From Streptococcus vestibularis ATCC 49124 (GTDB lineage: Bacteria; Bacillota; Bacilli; Lactobacillales; Streptococcaceae), in contig NZ_GL831112.1 in NCBI RefSeq assembly GCF_000188295.1, positions 1,438,364-1,454,796 of the forward strand: 16,433 bases of DNA. The letters are read 5' to 3'. Of the stretch, positions 8,229 through 15,749 are shown one piece after another. The number at the start of each line of letters is the position of its first letter. Position 1 is the stretch's first letter. The translations under genes were made by a program, and so were the position numbers. The notes beneath the pieces are model-generated. The model had not been told where the DNA came from. It worked only from the letters and a program-made list of their open reading frames with translations, and ran no database searches.

Positions 8229-8239
8229 TATCTTATGAT

Positions 8240-9382
8240 TTATTTGCTAGAGCTTGATGTTGAACTTGATGAAGCTCCAGAACCAGTCGCATACTGGTCA
8301 AGAATTGCACTAAAGGCTTTATCTACAACCTTAACATTGTATTTTTTAAGAACCTTGGCAATTACTGAGTTAGTGAAGTTAGTATCAGCTTTCTTACCAT
8401 TGATGATAACCTTAGTCAAATCATCCTTATAGTTTTTCCAATCTGCATTTTTCTCAGATTTTGAAACAGTTTTGACGATATAGTAAGTTGCAGCACCAGT
8501 TGAGCTGTTTGAAACAGTCACTACGTCAGAAACGGCATTAGCATCTTGTTTGAAGGCCGCTGTCAAAACATCTGTTGGGAAGTCTTGAGAAGCTGAGTTA
8601 ACTGTCTTAGAAGTCACTTCCAAGCTGTTATCTTTAGCAACTTGTGAGAAGTCTGCTCCTTCTGCTTTAGCTTCAGAGTCTACTTTATCTGCCACTGCTT
8701 TATCAGTAGTTGAAACTACTTGCACCTCTGTATTTGGTGTGTAGTTATCATAGGCAGCCTTGTAATTTGCTTCCGTCAAATCTTTTTGTGCGGCTTGGTT
8801 AACAGCGTACTCAACCAATTTTTGTGTGCGGATTTGAGTGCGGTATGACTCTTCTGTTTGACCATAGGCTGCAAGCACTTGTGAGAATTGGTCTCCGTAT
8901 TGTTCTAAAGATTTTTTATAGGCTTTGTCAACATCTTCTTTGCTGACCTTGCTACCGTATTCTTTTTCAAGAGCCTTTTGCAACGTTGCACTCAAAACAC
9001 TTTGTTGTGTTTGGTTGCTACCTTTAAGTGAATCAAAGACATCCCCAACAGTAACAGTATCACCTTTCATAGATACCAAGGTTGTTTCTTCAGTCGTTTT
9101 GTTCCCCAGAGAAACATACATAGCACCAGCACCAACAAGGGCTGAAACAGCTACAAGGGCAAGACCTCCGAGGAAACGGCCACCTGAACTTGGTTTACCA
9201 GCATCACGTGTCTTTTTCGTTTTAGCACGTTTAGCTTTTTCTTTCGCTTTTTCACTAGCGAGGGCGATGCTTTCCTCTTCTTCTTTTTGGCGATCAAGAT
9301 GCTCTTGTTCTGCGTCTTTGTCTGCTACAACCTCTTCAACAGTTTCTTCTGTCGACTCAAGATTTTCATTTTCTTTAGCCAT
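8240..9382 (-). CDS. prsA: PrsA/PpmA-family extracytoplasmic foldase with a transmembrane anchor instead of a lipobox
   Basis: PrsA-type foldases help secreted proteins fold at the outer face of the membrane. The region from about residue 102 (TLVSMKGDTVTVGDVFDSLK) to 361 (DKAFSAILDQY) matches streptococcal PpmA/PrsA in order: N-lobe, a degenerate parvulin segment (about 217-310) and the C-lobe helix pair, then a Ser-rich tail. Unlike the usual lipoprotein, there is no N-terminal lipobox Cys. Residues 1-69 are strongly charged (Glu-rich then Lys/Arg-rich), followed by one hydrophobic helix (about 70-92), predicting N-inside, C-outside topology. The start at 9382-9380 is well supported by AAGGAG 8 nt upstream and there is no alternative start nearer the helix. 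It has its own extended -10 promoter 61 nt behind the O-methyltransferase gene. Whether the degenerate parvulin part retains isomerase activity cannot be judged. Confidence 0.93.
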   Translation of the reverse strand: MAKENENLESTEETVEEVVADKDAEQEHLDRQKEEEESIALASEKAKEKAKRAKTKKTRDAGKPSSGGRFLGGLALVAVSALVGAGAMYVSLGNKTTEETTLVSMKGDTVTVGDVFDSLKGSNQTQQSVLSATLQKALEKEYGSKVSKEDVDKAYKKSLEQYGDQFSQVLAAYGQTEESYRTQIRTQKLVEYAVNQAAQKDLTEANYKAAYDNYTPNTEVQVVSTTDKAVADKVDSEAKAEGADFSQVAKDNSLEVTSKTVNSASQDFPTDVLTAAFKQDANAVSDVVTVSNSSTGAATYYIVKTVSKSEKNADWKNYKDDLTKVIINGKKADTNFTNSVIAKVLKKYNVKVVDKAFSAILDQYATGSGASSSSTSSSSK

Positions 9383-9416
9383 TCTATCTACTCCTTAAAT
9401 TGTCAATATCTTTGTT

Positions 9417-9425
9417 ATTATACCA
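9417..9425 (-). promoter_or_regulatory. Extended -10 promoter of prsA
   Basis: Minus strand TG-G-TATAAT with TATAAT at 9422-9417, 34 nt before the start codon. The -35 match is poor. It lies in the 61-nt gap behind the O-methyltransferase gene, so prsA can be transcribed on its own. Confidence 0.65.
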
Positions 9426-9443
9426 CACTTACTTAAATAATGC

Positions 9444-10151
9444 TTAATCTGGCAAGATAATATTTTCAGAATTTTTCCGAAGCATAAGAAGCCCGTCACT
9501 CATAGGTACCAAACTAGCAGTCAAACCCGGGTTATCTAAGGTCGCATCAAAAAGGCGATGCAAGCCACGATAGATCGTCCGCTGACCACGACGAACCTCC
9601 ATGATGTCTTTGGCAATATCCCCCCCTTGGAAAATATCATCAAAGACGATGACCCCACCAACCTTAAGACGTTTTAAGATTTCAGGTAGAAAGACGATAT
9701 ATTTAGACTTGGCTGAGTCCATAAAGACAAAATCATAATCTGTGTCTAAGTCTTGCAATACCTCAGCAGCATCTCCTTCCACCAAGGTAATTTGTTTGCG
9801 ACTGTCACACTTGGCTAGATTTTCCTTGGCAAAGCCAATCATTTCTTCATTACGATCAACCGTCGTAATCTGAGCATCAGGGGCGTACTCAGCCATAAGA
9901 AGAGCTGAAAAACCAATAGCCGTTCCTACCTCAAGGATTTTCTTAGGCTGTAAGGTCTGTAACAAAAATCGGAAATAAGCAACAACTTCGTGCTGAATAA
10001 TTGGAATATTTTCCTTACGAGCAAAGGCCTCCAGCTCAGCCAAATGCCCTTTATTTTCCTGAAGATGCGTTCGCATGTAATCCACGATATCCTTGTTTAC
10101 TACTGGGCGACGCATGTTGTGATTTGCGTTTTTACTATATGATTTAACCAT
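9444..10151 (-). CDS. SAM-dependent O-methyltransferase, TrmR (YrrM)-like
   Basis: A class I methyltransferase of the catechol-O-methyltransferase-like family, 235 residues from ATG 10151-10149. Visible motifs are the SAM-binding loop ILEVGTAIGFSA (about 72-83), the acidic TTVDR (about 96-100), GDAAE (126-130), the metal-site region FMDSAK (143-148) and VFDD (169-172), and the family C-terminus PMSDGLLMLRK. The pattern resembles Bacillus subtilis TrmR (YrrM), which methylates 5-hydroxyuridine at position 34 of tRNA; that substrate is an inference. Position upstream of prsA is conserved in streptococci. The start is odd: no Shine-Dalgarno is seen and TATAAT lies 7 nt upstream. The open frame extends 10 codons further to a TTG, but that would run through a terminator stem and is unlikely. 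Confidence 0.9.
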   Translation of the reverse strand: MVKSYSKNANHNMRRPVVNKDIVDYMRTHLQENKGHLAELEAFARKENIPIIQHEVVAYFRFLLQTLQPKKILEVGTAIGFSALLMAEYAPDAQITTVDRNEEMIGFAKENLAKCDSRKQITLVEGDAAEVLQDLDTDYDFVFMDSAKSKYIVFLPEILKRLKVGGVIVFDDIFQGGDIAKDIMEVRRGQRTIYRGLHRLFDATLDNPGLTASLVPMSDGLLMLRKNSENIILPD

Positions 10152-10158
10152 GTGTTTT

Positions 10159-10164
10159 ATTATA
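10159..10164 (-). promoter_or_regulatory. Possible -10 box of the O-methyltransferase gene
   Basis: Perfect TATAAT on the minus strand at 10164-10159, directly after the T-tract of the upstream terminator and 7 nt before the ATG. No good -35 is found at 16-18 nt, because that position lies in the terminator stem. If active it would give a nearly leaderless mRNA. Confidence 0.35.
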
Positions 10165-10196
10165 TAAAAAATCCCTAGCAAGTGCTAGAGATTTTT
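10160..10196 (-). terminator. Intrinsic terminator of the OFA transporter gene
   Basis: A 13-bp stem (AAAAATCTCTAGC with GCTAGGGATTTTT, one G-U) with an ACTT loop, 12 nt after the stop codon at 10211-10209, followed by TTATAT. Confidence 0.85.
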
Positions 10197-10208
10197 CTTA
10201 TCTATGAC

Positions 10209-11444
10209 TCAAATCCTCATCATTAGACTACTTTGACGAATAACCTTCTTTTTCAAGAGGTAAGCAATAACTAAAGCTACCACGTAAAGAGCAATGAAAA
10301 CAAGCAAGGTCATCTGGTAAGATTTTGTCAATTCATAGGTTACCGACAGGAGCATTGGTCCCACCAAGGCTGCCATAGCCCAGGCAGTCAGAATATAACC
10401 ATGAAGGGTAGCCAATTCCTTTGCCCCAAAGATATCGCTAAGGTATGGTGGAATCAAAGAGAAACCTGCCCCGTAGCAAGTCATCAGAACAGCCATCGCA
10501 ACCACAAAGACAAGTGGAACTTGCAGGACAATTAGGAGGATGGCCATAACGATATTAACCACAAAGAGGAGGATAAAGGTCTTCGGACGCCCAATATAAT
10601 CCGACAAGCCTGCCCACAGAAGGCGACCAAAACCATTAAAGATTCCCATAACACCGACAACAACTGCTGCTGATTCCGCTGACATCCCAACCATATCTTG
10701 AGCCATTGGAGAAATAGCAGAGACAAGGGCTAAGCCGCATGAAATATTGATAAACAAGATAAGCCATAACCAGTAGAAAGTTGACGATTTCAGAGCTTCA
10801 TTAGCCGTAACCTCTTTGCTCAAATCAGCAGCCTGACGGTTTGGACTCTTGTCAGCCAACAGTTGTGCTTCCTCTACACTTGGTCGTTTAATAAATTGTG
10901 AAACAAAAAGCATAACAACAAAATAAACGACTCCCAAGATATAAAAGGTCTGCTCAACACCACGTGCCTGAATCAGATATTGGGCAATTGGACTAGTCAA
11001 GAGCGAGGCAAAGCCAAAGCCCATAATGGCAAGGCCAGTCGCAAGGCCACGCTTATCAGGAAACCACTTAATGATGGTTGAAACAGGCGTAATATACCCC
11101 ACACCCAGTCCTAGACCACCAAGAATACCGTAACCAAGATAAAGTATCCACAGCTCTCCCTGAGCAATGGCAACTCCTGTTAGAATGTTACCTCCGGCAT
11201 AGAGAACAGCCGACATACTTCCAGTCACTCTAGGACCAAATTTTTCAACCAAGCGTCCCATGAAGGCTGCAGAAAGACCAAGACAAAAGATGGCCAATGA
11301 AAAGGCAAAAGAAACTGAAGATTGATCCCAGCCAGTCTGGACCATAATAGGATTACGATAGATACTCCAAGCATAGGTAGACCCCAACATAAGATGGAGT
11401 AAGACACCACACGTTGCTACAAGATAACGATTGGTTGTTTTCAC
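10209..11444 (-). CDS. OFA-family MFS transporter (oxalate/formate antiporter-like)
   Basis: A 411-residue, very hydrophobic protein with the layout of a 12-helix major facilitator; a charged loop near residues 190-215 separates the halves. The N-terminus (LLHLMLGSTYAWSIYRNP near 16-33), GYGILGGLGLGVGYITPVST (about 104-123) and WFPDKRGLATGLAIMGFG (about 127-144) are typical of the oxalate:formate antiporter (OFA) group. The family moves small monocarboxylates or dicarboxylates across the membrane; the actual substrate cannot be read from sequence. Translation starts at GTG 11444-11442 with AGTAGG five bases before it. A terminator and its own promoter region make it a separate unit between pepF and the O-methyltransferase gene. 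Confidence 0.88.
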   Translation of the reverse strand: MKTTNRYLVATCGVLLHLMLGSTYAWSIYRNPIMVQTGWDQSSVSFAFSLAIFCLGLSAAFMGRLVEKFGPRVTGSMSAVLYAGGNILTGVAIAQGELWILYLGYGILGGLGLGVGYITPVSTIIKWFPDKRGLATGLAIMGFGFASLLTSPIAQYLIQARGVEQTFYILGVVYFVVMLFVSQFIKRPSVEEAQLLADKSPNRQAADLSKEVTANEALKSSTFYWLWLILFINISCGLALVSAISPMAQDMVGMSAESAAVVVGVMGIFNGFGRLLWAGLSDYIGRPKTFILLFVVNIVMAILLIVLQVPLVFVVAMAVLMTCYGAGFSLIPPYLSDIFGAKELATLHGYILTAWAMAALVGPMLLSVTYELTKSYQMTLLVFIALYVVALVIAYLLKKKVIRQSSLMMRI

Positions 11445-11526
11445 AAAAACCTACTTTCTATTTCTGAACATTGTTCACTTATAAAACATAAAACGTTAGG
11501 TTTTTAGTCTATCACAAATATAAACC

Positions 11527-11547
11527 ATGAGCTAAAAATATGCTCAT
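11527..11547. repeat. Short inverted repeat in the OFA leader
   Basis: ATGAGC and GCTCAT are separated by 9 A/T-rich bases, within the leader about 85 nt before the GTG start. It could be an operator or a small mRNA hairpin; nothing decides between these. Confidence 0.35.
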
Positions 11548-11565
11548 CGGTAATTTTCCGTATCA

Positions 11566-11595
11566 ATTATAGCTTTAACACTGTAAACGTTCGTT
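11566..11595 (-). promoter_or_regulatory. Probable promoter of the OFA gene with a cre-like sequence
   Basis: A perfect TATAAT (11571-11566) on the minus strand would start a leader of about 115 nt. At the -35 position lies a sequence reading TGTAAACGTTCGTT on the plus strand (11582-11595). It fits the first ten positions of the CcpA cre consensus TGWAARCGYTWWCA but not the last four. A second AAAACGTTA core occurs at about 11491-11499. Catabolite control is therefore a suggestion only. Confidence 0.4.
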
Positions 11596-11602
11596 TTTTT
11601 AG

Positions 11603-11637
11603 ATGTAAAAAGAACCACTCTTATCCAGAATGATTCT
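11603..11637 (-). terminator. Intrinsic terminator of the coiA-pepF operon
   Basis: An 11-bp stem (AGAATCATTCT with AGAGTGGTTCT through G-U pairs) with a GGATA loop and a TTTTTA tail, about 20 nt after the pepF stop. Confidence 0.85.
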
Positions 11638-11659
11638 CTCATATAGTATAATGACTTTT

Positions 11660-13465
11660 TTAAGAAAGGTGAACACCTTTTTCAACCAAGGTTTCCAATT
11701 CAACGAGACGGTCTTCAAAAACTTTGAAGGCAGCATCCAAGTAGTCGGTATTGGTCATATCAACACCAGCTTTCTTGATAACTTCCAAAGGATAATCTGA
11801 GCTTCCCGCCTTAAGGTAAGTAAGGTAAGCTTCTTTATCCTCCTCAGTACCGTGAACAATTTTTTCAGCCAAGTAGCTTGCTGCTGCAAACCCTGTAGCG
11901 TATTGGTAGACATAGTAATTCATGTAGAAATGCGGAATACGTTCCCACTCAAACTGAATTTCGTAGTTATCTTCAGCTTTAAGGTTGTAGTATTTCTCAT
12001 TGAGGTCTGCATAAATCTTATTCATGAATTCTGCTGTCAAGATTTGACCAGATGCATCTGCTTCATGAATAGCATGTTCAAACTCAGCAAATTGTGTTTG
12101 ACGGAAGACAGTTCCCTTGAAACCATCCAAATAGTGATTAAGAATAGCAAAACGTGTCTTGTCATCTTTAACTTCTTTAAGAAGCGTTTCCGTCAAGATA
12201 TTCTCATTGGTTGTAGACGCAATTTCCGCCAAGAAAATTGGGTAATCTCCGTAAACATATGGTTGAGTCTGACGTGTAAAAGTTGAATGCAAACTGTGGC
12301 CAGTCTCGTGAACCAAGGTAAAGAGATTGTCCAAAGTGTCTTGCCAGTTCAAAAGCATGAAAGCATTGGTATCATAGGCACCACCTGAGTAGGCCCCTGA
12401 ACGTTTTCCTTTGTTAGGGTGAACGTCAATCCAACGTTCCGTAAAGGCTGCATGAACCCCTTTACTATACTCTTCACCAAAGATTGCCAAGACTTCTTCT
12501 GCTTTCTTGAGGGATTCTTCATAAGTAAGAGCAGTTTCAGTCTCAGAAAGTGGTGTATAAACGTCATACATCTTAAGCTCGTCAAGCCCCAAGACCTTCT
12601 TACGCAAATCAAGGTAACGGTGCAAAAGTGGCAAATGCTTGTTCACTGATTCCAAGAGAGAGTCATAAACACTTTCTGGAATAAAGTTAGCCGCAAGTGC
12701 TGCATGACGTGCCGAATTATAGTGACGAACTTTGGCTTGGTAATTGTGAACCTTAACAACACCTTGGAGTGTTTGTGCATAGGTATGTTGGAACTGCTCG
12801 TAAGTACCGTACATCGCTTCATAAGCTCCCTTACGAATGTCACGGTCCTTAGATTCCATGAGGGTGATAAAATTACCATGTGTCAACTCAATCACATCCC
12901 CTTGACCATCCGATACCCATGGGAAGAGGATATCAGCATTATCCAAGACGTTGAAGGTATCCGTTGGACCATTGAAAATATCACCAGCTGCTGCCAAGAG
13001 TTCTTCTGCTTCTTGAGAAAGAACGTGGTCCTTGTTTGCCAAAAGACGTTCGAAATAGTGGTCATAAAGCCCAAGACCTGGCTCTTGTTCTTTAAATTCA
13101 GCTAATTTCTTAGCATCCAAGGCCATAAATTCAGGCTCAAAGTAAGCAAAGGCTCCACTCAACTGTGAGTAAAGGTTTGAGGCTTTGGCTTGGTATTCTT
13201 GGTAAAGACCTACCGTTGTATCTTGGTCATTTTTCATTGACGCATAAACGTATATTTTCTCCAAACGACGCATAAGGCTCATATAAAGTTCTGTTGCCTC
13301 AAGCAAGTTCTTAGCAGAATCCAAGAGATGACCTGCATAAGCACTAACCTTCTTCAAATCCTGAACAGTGCTTTCATATTCAGTTTCCCAATCTGCATCT
13401 GTCGCAAAAATGGTCGTCAAATCCCATGTGTATTTCTCGTCTAAATGAGTACGATTGTCTGACAT
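11660..13465 (-). CDS. pepF: Oligoendopeptidase F
   Basis: A 601-residue M3-family zinc metallopeptidase, full length for PepF/PepB, that cleaves short peptides in the cytoplasm. The zinc site HETGH is at 386-390, with the third ligand Glu at about 414 in [11 protein letters not shown]. The N-terminal substrate-covering helical domain (about 1-200) is intact. The start ATG 13465-13463 has AAGGAG 6 nt upstream. That ribosome binding site overlaps the TAA stop of coiA, so the two genes are in one operon and translation is likely coupled. Known streptococcal context: pepF follows coiA. It probably recycles peptides and is at least partly transcribed from the competence promoter. Confidence 0.98.
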   Translation of the reverse strand: MSDNRTHLDEKYTWDLTTIFATDADWETEYESTVQDLKKVSAYAGHLLDSAKNLLEATELYMSLMRRLEKIYVYASMKNDQDTTVGLYQEYQAKASNLYSQLSGAFAYFEPEFMALDAKKLAEFKEQEPGLGLYDHYFERLLANKDHVLSQEAEELLAAAGDIFNGPTDTFNVLDNADILFPWVSDGQGDVIELTHGNFITLMESKDRDIRKGAYEAMYGTYEQFQHTYAQTLQGVVKVHNYQAKVRHYNSARHAALAANFIPESVYDSLLESVNKHLPLLHRYLDLRKKVLGLDELKMYDVYTPLSETETALTYEESLKKAEEVLAIFGEEYSKGVHAAFTERWIDVHPNKGKRSGAYSGGAYDTNAFMLLNWQDTLDNLFTLVHETGHSLHSTFTRQTQPYVYGDYPIFLAEIASTTNENILTETLLKEVKDDKTRFAILNHYLDGFKGTVFRQTQFAEFEHAIHEADASGQILTAEFMNKIYADLNEKYYNLKAEDNYEIQFEWERIPHFYMNYYVYQYATGFAAASYLAEKIVHGTEEDKEAYLTYLKAGSSDYPLEVIKKAGVDMTNTDYLDAAFKVFEDRLVELETLVEKGVHLS

Positions 13466-13475
13466 AATATTCTCC

Positions 13476-14435
13476 TTAATTGTGTCTATTCTTTACTATT
13501 TTAGCATAAAAGGTGGGAGGGTAGAGGGTTTGCTTGTAAGAAAAATGTCTTTTTCGATAATATTGCATGAAAAGCTTTTTAAAATCATCAATAGATAATC
13601 TAATTTGGACAAATCCTTGCTTAGATTCAGGAAATCTCACTTGTGGAAAAAAATCCTGATCAGATAGACATAACAAATTCATTCCCTTAAGATAGGCTTC
13701 TTCCTGCCTTCTCAGCCACCTTGGATTTTTCCCCATTAATTCTCGTTGAATCACATGTGAGACCTTCTTTCGCTGAGTAACTTTATAGGTCTCACCCTTC
13801 TCTACTTGATAAGGAAAACGTAGAACTGTCATGAGATTTTCGGTTAACGGCCAGGCCTTAGTTAAATAATAGACTTTCCCAAAAATATCCTCATAGATGA
13901 GATACTTAAGTCTAATTTCCTCTCGCTTCCAATCAAGCTCCCACAGGTGAAATCCTATCTTAGCCGTAAAATAGAGAAAGTCCCGCTGTAAGTCTGTTAA
14001 ACGACCATTCAACCAGAGTTCCTCACCCAAAAGCCAACGCACTTCGTAACCTGCTTGGTGATAGGCACATGTCCTTTCTCTCAAACGTTGCTGGGATAAC
14101 CGAGAACACTGAACTTCCAAGGCTAAGGAATCTCCAACAAATAAATCTGCAATTTGCCCCATCTCGAACAAAACCTTTTCAATACTTACTTTTTCACCAT
14201 GATTAACCAAAGATTTATATAAGGCTGCCTTAAGGGATAAATGTTGGGCCGATTCATTCTCTGAGAAGAACTGACAATCTTGCAAAGACTTGTGAGCAAA
14301 ATGTGGACACATTACCTGGCCATGCCTCAATAGGACAACTCCCTGGCAACCAGGACAGCTATAGGGTTCTTTACGTTGCAAACTGGTTTCTAGAGCTGAA
14401 ACCAATTTTCCTTCCGTATTTTTTGCAATTAACAT
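13476..14435 (-). CDS. coiA: Competence protein CoiA
   Basis: CoiA acts in late competence, promoting processing or recombination of incoming single-stranded DNA. The 319-residue protein has the N-terminal zinc-finger-like part (CPGC at 27-30, CPHFAH at 43-48) and a nuclease-like core with E61, H65 and K69 and then IADLF...LALEVQCS (D97, E107, Q109), a PD-(D/E)XK-type arrangement. A longer, variable C-terminal region follows. The ATG 14435-14433 has AAGGAGAG upstream. A perfect cin-box lies 28 nt before the ATG, so the gene should be transcribed by RNA polymerase with ComX (SigX). Its stop codon overlaps the ribosome binding site of pepF. Confidence 0.96.
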   Translation of the reverse strand: MLIAKNTEGKLVSALETSLQRKEPYSCPGCQGVVLLRHGQVMCPHFAHKSLQDCQFFSENESAQHLSLKAALYKSLVNHGEKVSIEKVLFEMGQIADLFVGDSLALEVQCSRLSQQRLRERTCAYHQAGYEVRWLLGEELWLNGRLTDLQRDFLYFTAKIGFHLWELDWKREEIRLKYLIYEDIFGKVYYLTKAWPLTENLMTVLRFPYQVEKGETYKVTQRKKVSHVIQRELMGKNPRWLRRQEEAYLKGMNLLCLSDQDFFPQVRFPESKQGFVQIRLSIDDFKKLFMQYYRKRHFSYKQTLYPPTFYAKIVKNRHN

Positions 14436-14463
14436 GACTCTCTCCTTCGTGTACTCTCTTACT

Positions 14464-14471
14464 TATTCGTA
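14464..14471 (-). promoter_or_regulatory. ComX (SigX) cin-box of coiA
   Basis: Minus strand TACGAATA, an exact match to the streptococcal late-competence combox/cin-box. It is preceded about 10 nt upstream by the T-rich stretch TTTTTTATTTTG, as is usual for such promoters. Confidence 0.9.
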
Positions 14472-14483
14472 AAAGAATTCACA

Positions 14484-14512
14484 AAATAAAAAACATCTAG
14501 ATTACTCTAGAT
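14484..14512 (-). terminator. Terminator-like hairpin just upstream of the coiA promoter
   Basis: ATCTAGA and TCTAGAT pair (7 bp) around a GTAA loop on the minus strand, followed by GTTTTTTATTTT. It would end transcription entering from the minus-strand side upstream of coiA. The T-tract doubles as the T-stretch of the competence promoter. Confidence 0.5.
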
Positions 14513-14687
14513 TCTTCCCCCATTTAAACTGAAACTTGCTCCCTGCTGTATGGAAACTTAGGTTTATAGGTGTATTGCTTACCTTGGGATCCAAGTGACG
14601 CTCAATCCTTTGATCTCTTTTCAACAATCTCGATTTCTCAGGAAAAATCCCCCAATCCACCCTGAAATTAAAAGCCAAAAACAGTCT
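14502..14687 (-). other. 61-codon orphan open stretch, possible gene remnant
   Basis: Between an in-frame TAG (14690-14688) and the TAA at 14504-14502 the minus strand is open for 61 codons, with no convincing start or ribosome binding site. The predicted peptide is ordinary in composition (LLKRDQRIERHLDPKV in the middle, FQFKWGKNLE at the end). Another in-frame TAG lies further upstream. The stop sits in the loop of the terminator-like hairpin. I do not recognise a family; it may be the tail of a decayed gene or mobile element, or chance. Confidence 0.25.
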
Positions 14688-14689
14688 CT

Positions 14690-15168
14690 ATCCCATACAA
14701 CCATTGAAAATAGTCAATGTAGCATAGACAGATGCTCTCACAAACACCTAGTCAAATTCCGTCTCTGAAACACCATCCCAATATGTTTCTTACCCTCTAG
14801 TTCCTAACTCTCATCAAGGACTTACTTCCTTTAGTCAATAACAAGATAAAACAATTTTTAGATTTGGATAATTACCATCCAAAATCCTTATTTACTAACA
14901 TTGAACCACCATTTCCCTAGGTACAGTTCAATACCAACAAATACAAAACCGTGTTGATCCAAAATGGTCTCTAGATTCAAAGTATCCCGAGATTAATAGT
15001 CAGTTAATCTAATAAAGCTTTCACTCTCGCTTTTTGTGCAAAACGTCACACTGCGTACAAAATACTATTTTCTAGAAGAGTAGCAGCTAAAATAGCCACT
15101 CTCAAAACATACCACCTATCAAAAAAGGTTAGTCCACCTTCTGATAGATCTATTTACAGGACTGCTTT
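14690..15168. other. Stretch without a recognisable gene
   Basis: All frames are broken by frequent stops and I recognise no protein family or RNA. A perfect 7-bp inverted repeat (AGATTAA, 7 nt, TTAATCT) lies near 14991-15011 without a T-tract. The right half may be the eroded N-terminal coding part of the CPBP pseudogene that follows; the left half may belong to the orphan minus-strand stretch. No intact insertion-sequence ends were found. Confidence 0.4.
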
Positions 15169-15593
15169 ATTTTCTTTCCCTCTCCATTTAAAAAAGTAGT
15201 CTCTGTGGACTATTCCGTAAACTCGCCTTCCAAAATGGTGTTAGATCTTCAAAACATGTCTTAGAAGGCGTCTTCTTATCATCCTTATTTTTTTGATTGG
15301 CTCATCTAGAAAATCTCACCCACCAACCTTTAGAAGCAACTTTGGTTCAAGTTTACTATACCTCGGCTATCGGTATATTCTTTGCCACTATTCATCTACG
15401 TACTGGCAGCCTCTGATGGACTATTGTTCTGCACTTTTGGGTTATTTTTACTAGTTTTCTTCTGTCACAAGCGACACAGGCTACTCCAGCTACAAGTATC
15501 TGGTATTTCATTCTCTGGTTACTACTGATTACCATAGTACTCTTCCTCATTCGACCTAAAAAATTGGAAGCCATTAGACGTCTTAGCAACTGA
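15169..15593 (+). pseudogene. Remnant of a CPBP (Abi/CAAX-type) intramembrane metalloprotease gene
   Basis: Plus-strand translation gives a clear CPBP C-terminal half. The first part is PSPFKKV, then after a one-base loss near 15198-15206 GLFRKLAFQNGVRSSKHVLE, FLSSLFF-stop-LAHLENLTHQPLEATL, IFFATIHLRTGSL-stop-WTIVLHFW and a last hydrophobic helix ending RPKKLEAIRRLSN-TGA (stop at 15591-15593). Two in-frame TGA codons (15294-15296, 15414-15416) stand where Gly and Trp are expected, each one base from GGA and TGG. The catalytic EE of motif 1 reads KK, and no start region is left. The frame is otherwise kept to the end, so decay looks fairly recent. Intact CPBP proteins are membrane proteases, often linked to bacteriocin immunity or maturation. 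Confidence 0.75.
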
Positions 15594-15650
15594 CACTTTA
15601 TACAGCATTCCATCAGTACTCCTATAAGACCTGACTTTATAAAAATTTCA

Positions 15651-15690
15651 TATCAGATCTTCATCTATTCCTATCAGGATTTTACTGATA
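15651..15690 (+). promoter_or_regulatory. Operator-like TATCAG array upstream of the LysR gene
   Basis: TATCAG occurs at 15651-15656 and 15672-15677, 21 bp apart (two helical turns). The second copy forms a perfect dyad TATCAGGATTTTACTGATA (15672-15690) with CTGATA, which also is the best -35 candidate. This two-site layout is typical of LysR-type autoregulation. The repeats are seen; regulator binding is inferred. Confidence 0.45.
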
Positions 15691-15714
15691 TTAGACTTCT
15701 CATTTTGTTATAAT
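15685..15714 (+). promoter_or_regulatory. Promoter of the LysR-type regulator
   Basis: CTGATA (15685-15690), 18 nt, TATAAT (15709-15714), with TG one base before the -10, giving an extended -10 element. The leader is about 28 nt. Confidence 0.65.
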
Positions 15715-15749
15715 ATAGGTCACAATCATATTTTAAAAAGGGGATGCTT

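Noticed and set aside
8925..9398. Plus-strand open frame of 157 codons
   Set aside because: Antisense to the well-supported prsA gene and without recognisable features.
10152..10181. TTG start at 10181 for the O-methyltransferase
   Set aside because: It would place the first codons in the terminator stem of the transporter gene and adds residues not expected for the family.
14513..15168. Possible insertion sequence
   Set aside because: No transposase motif, terminal inverted repeats or target duplication could be identified by eye.
15392..15613. Minus-strand open frame of 73 codons
   Set aside because: It is the antisense shadow of the CPBP pseudogene, whose plus-strand translation shows clear family motifs.
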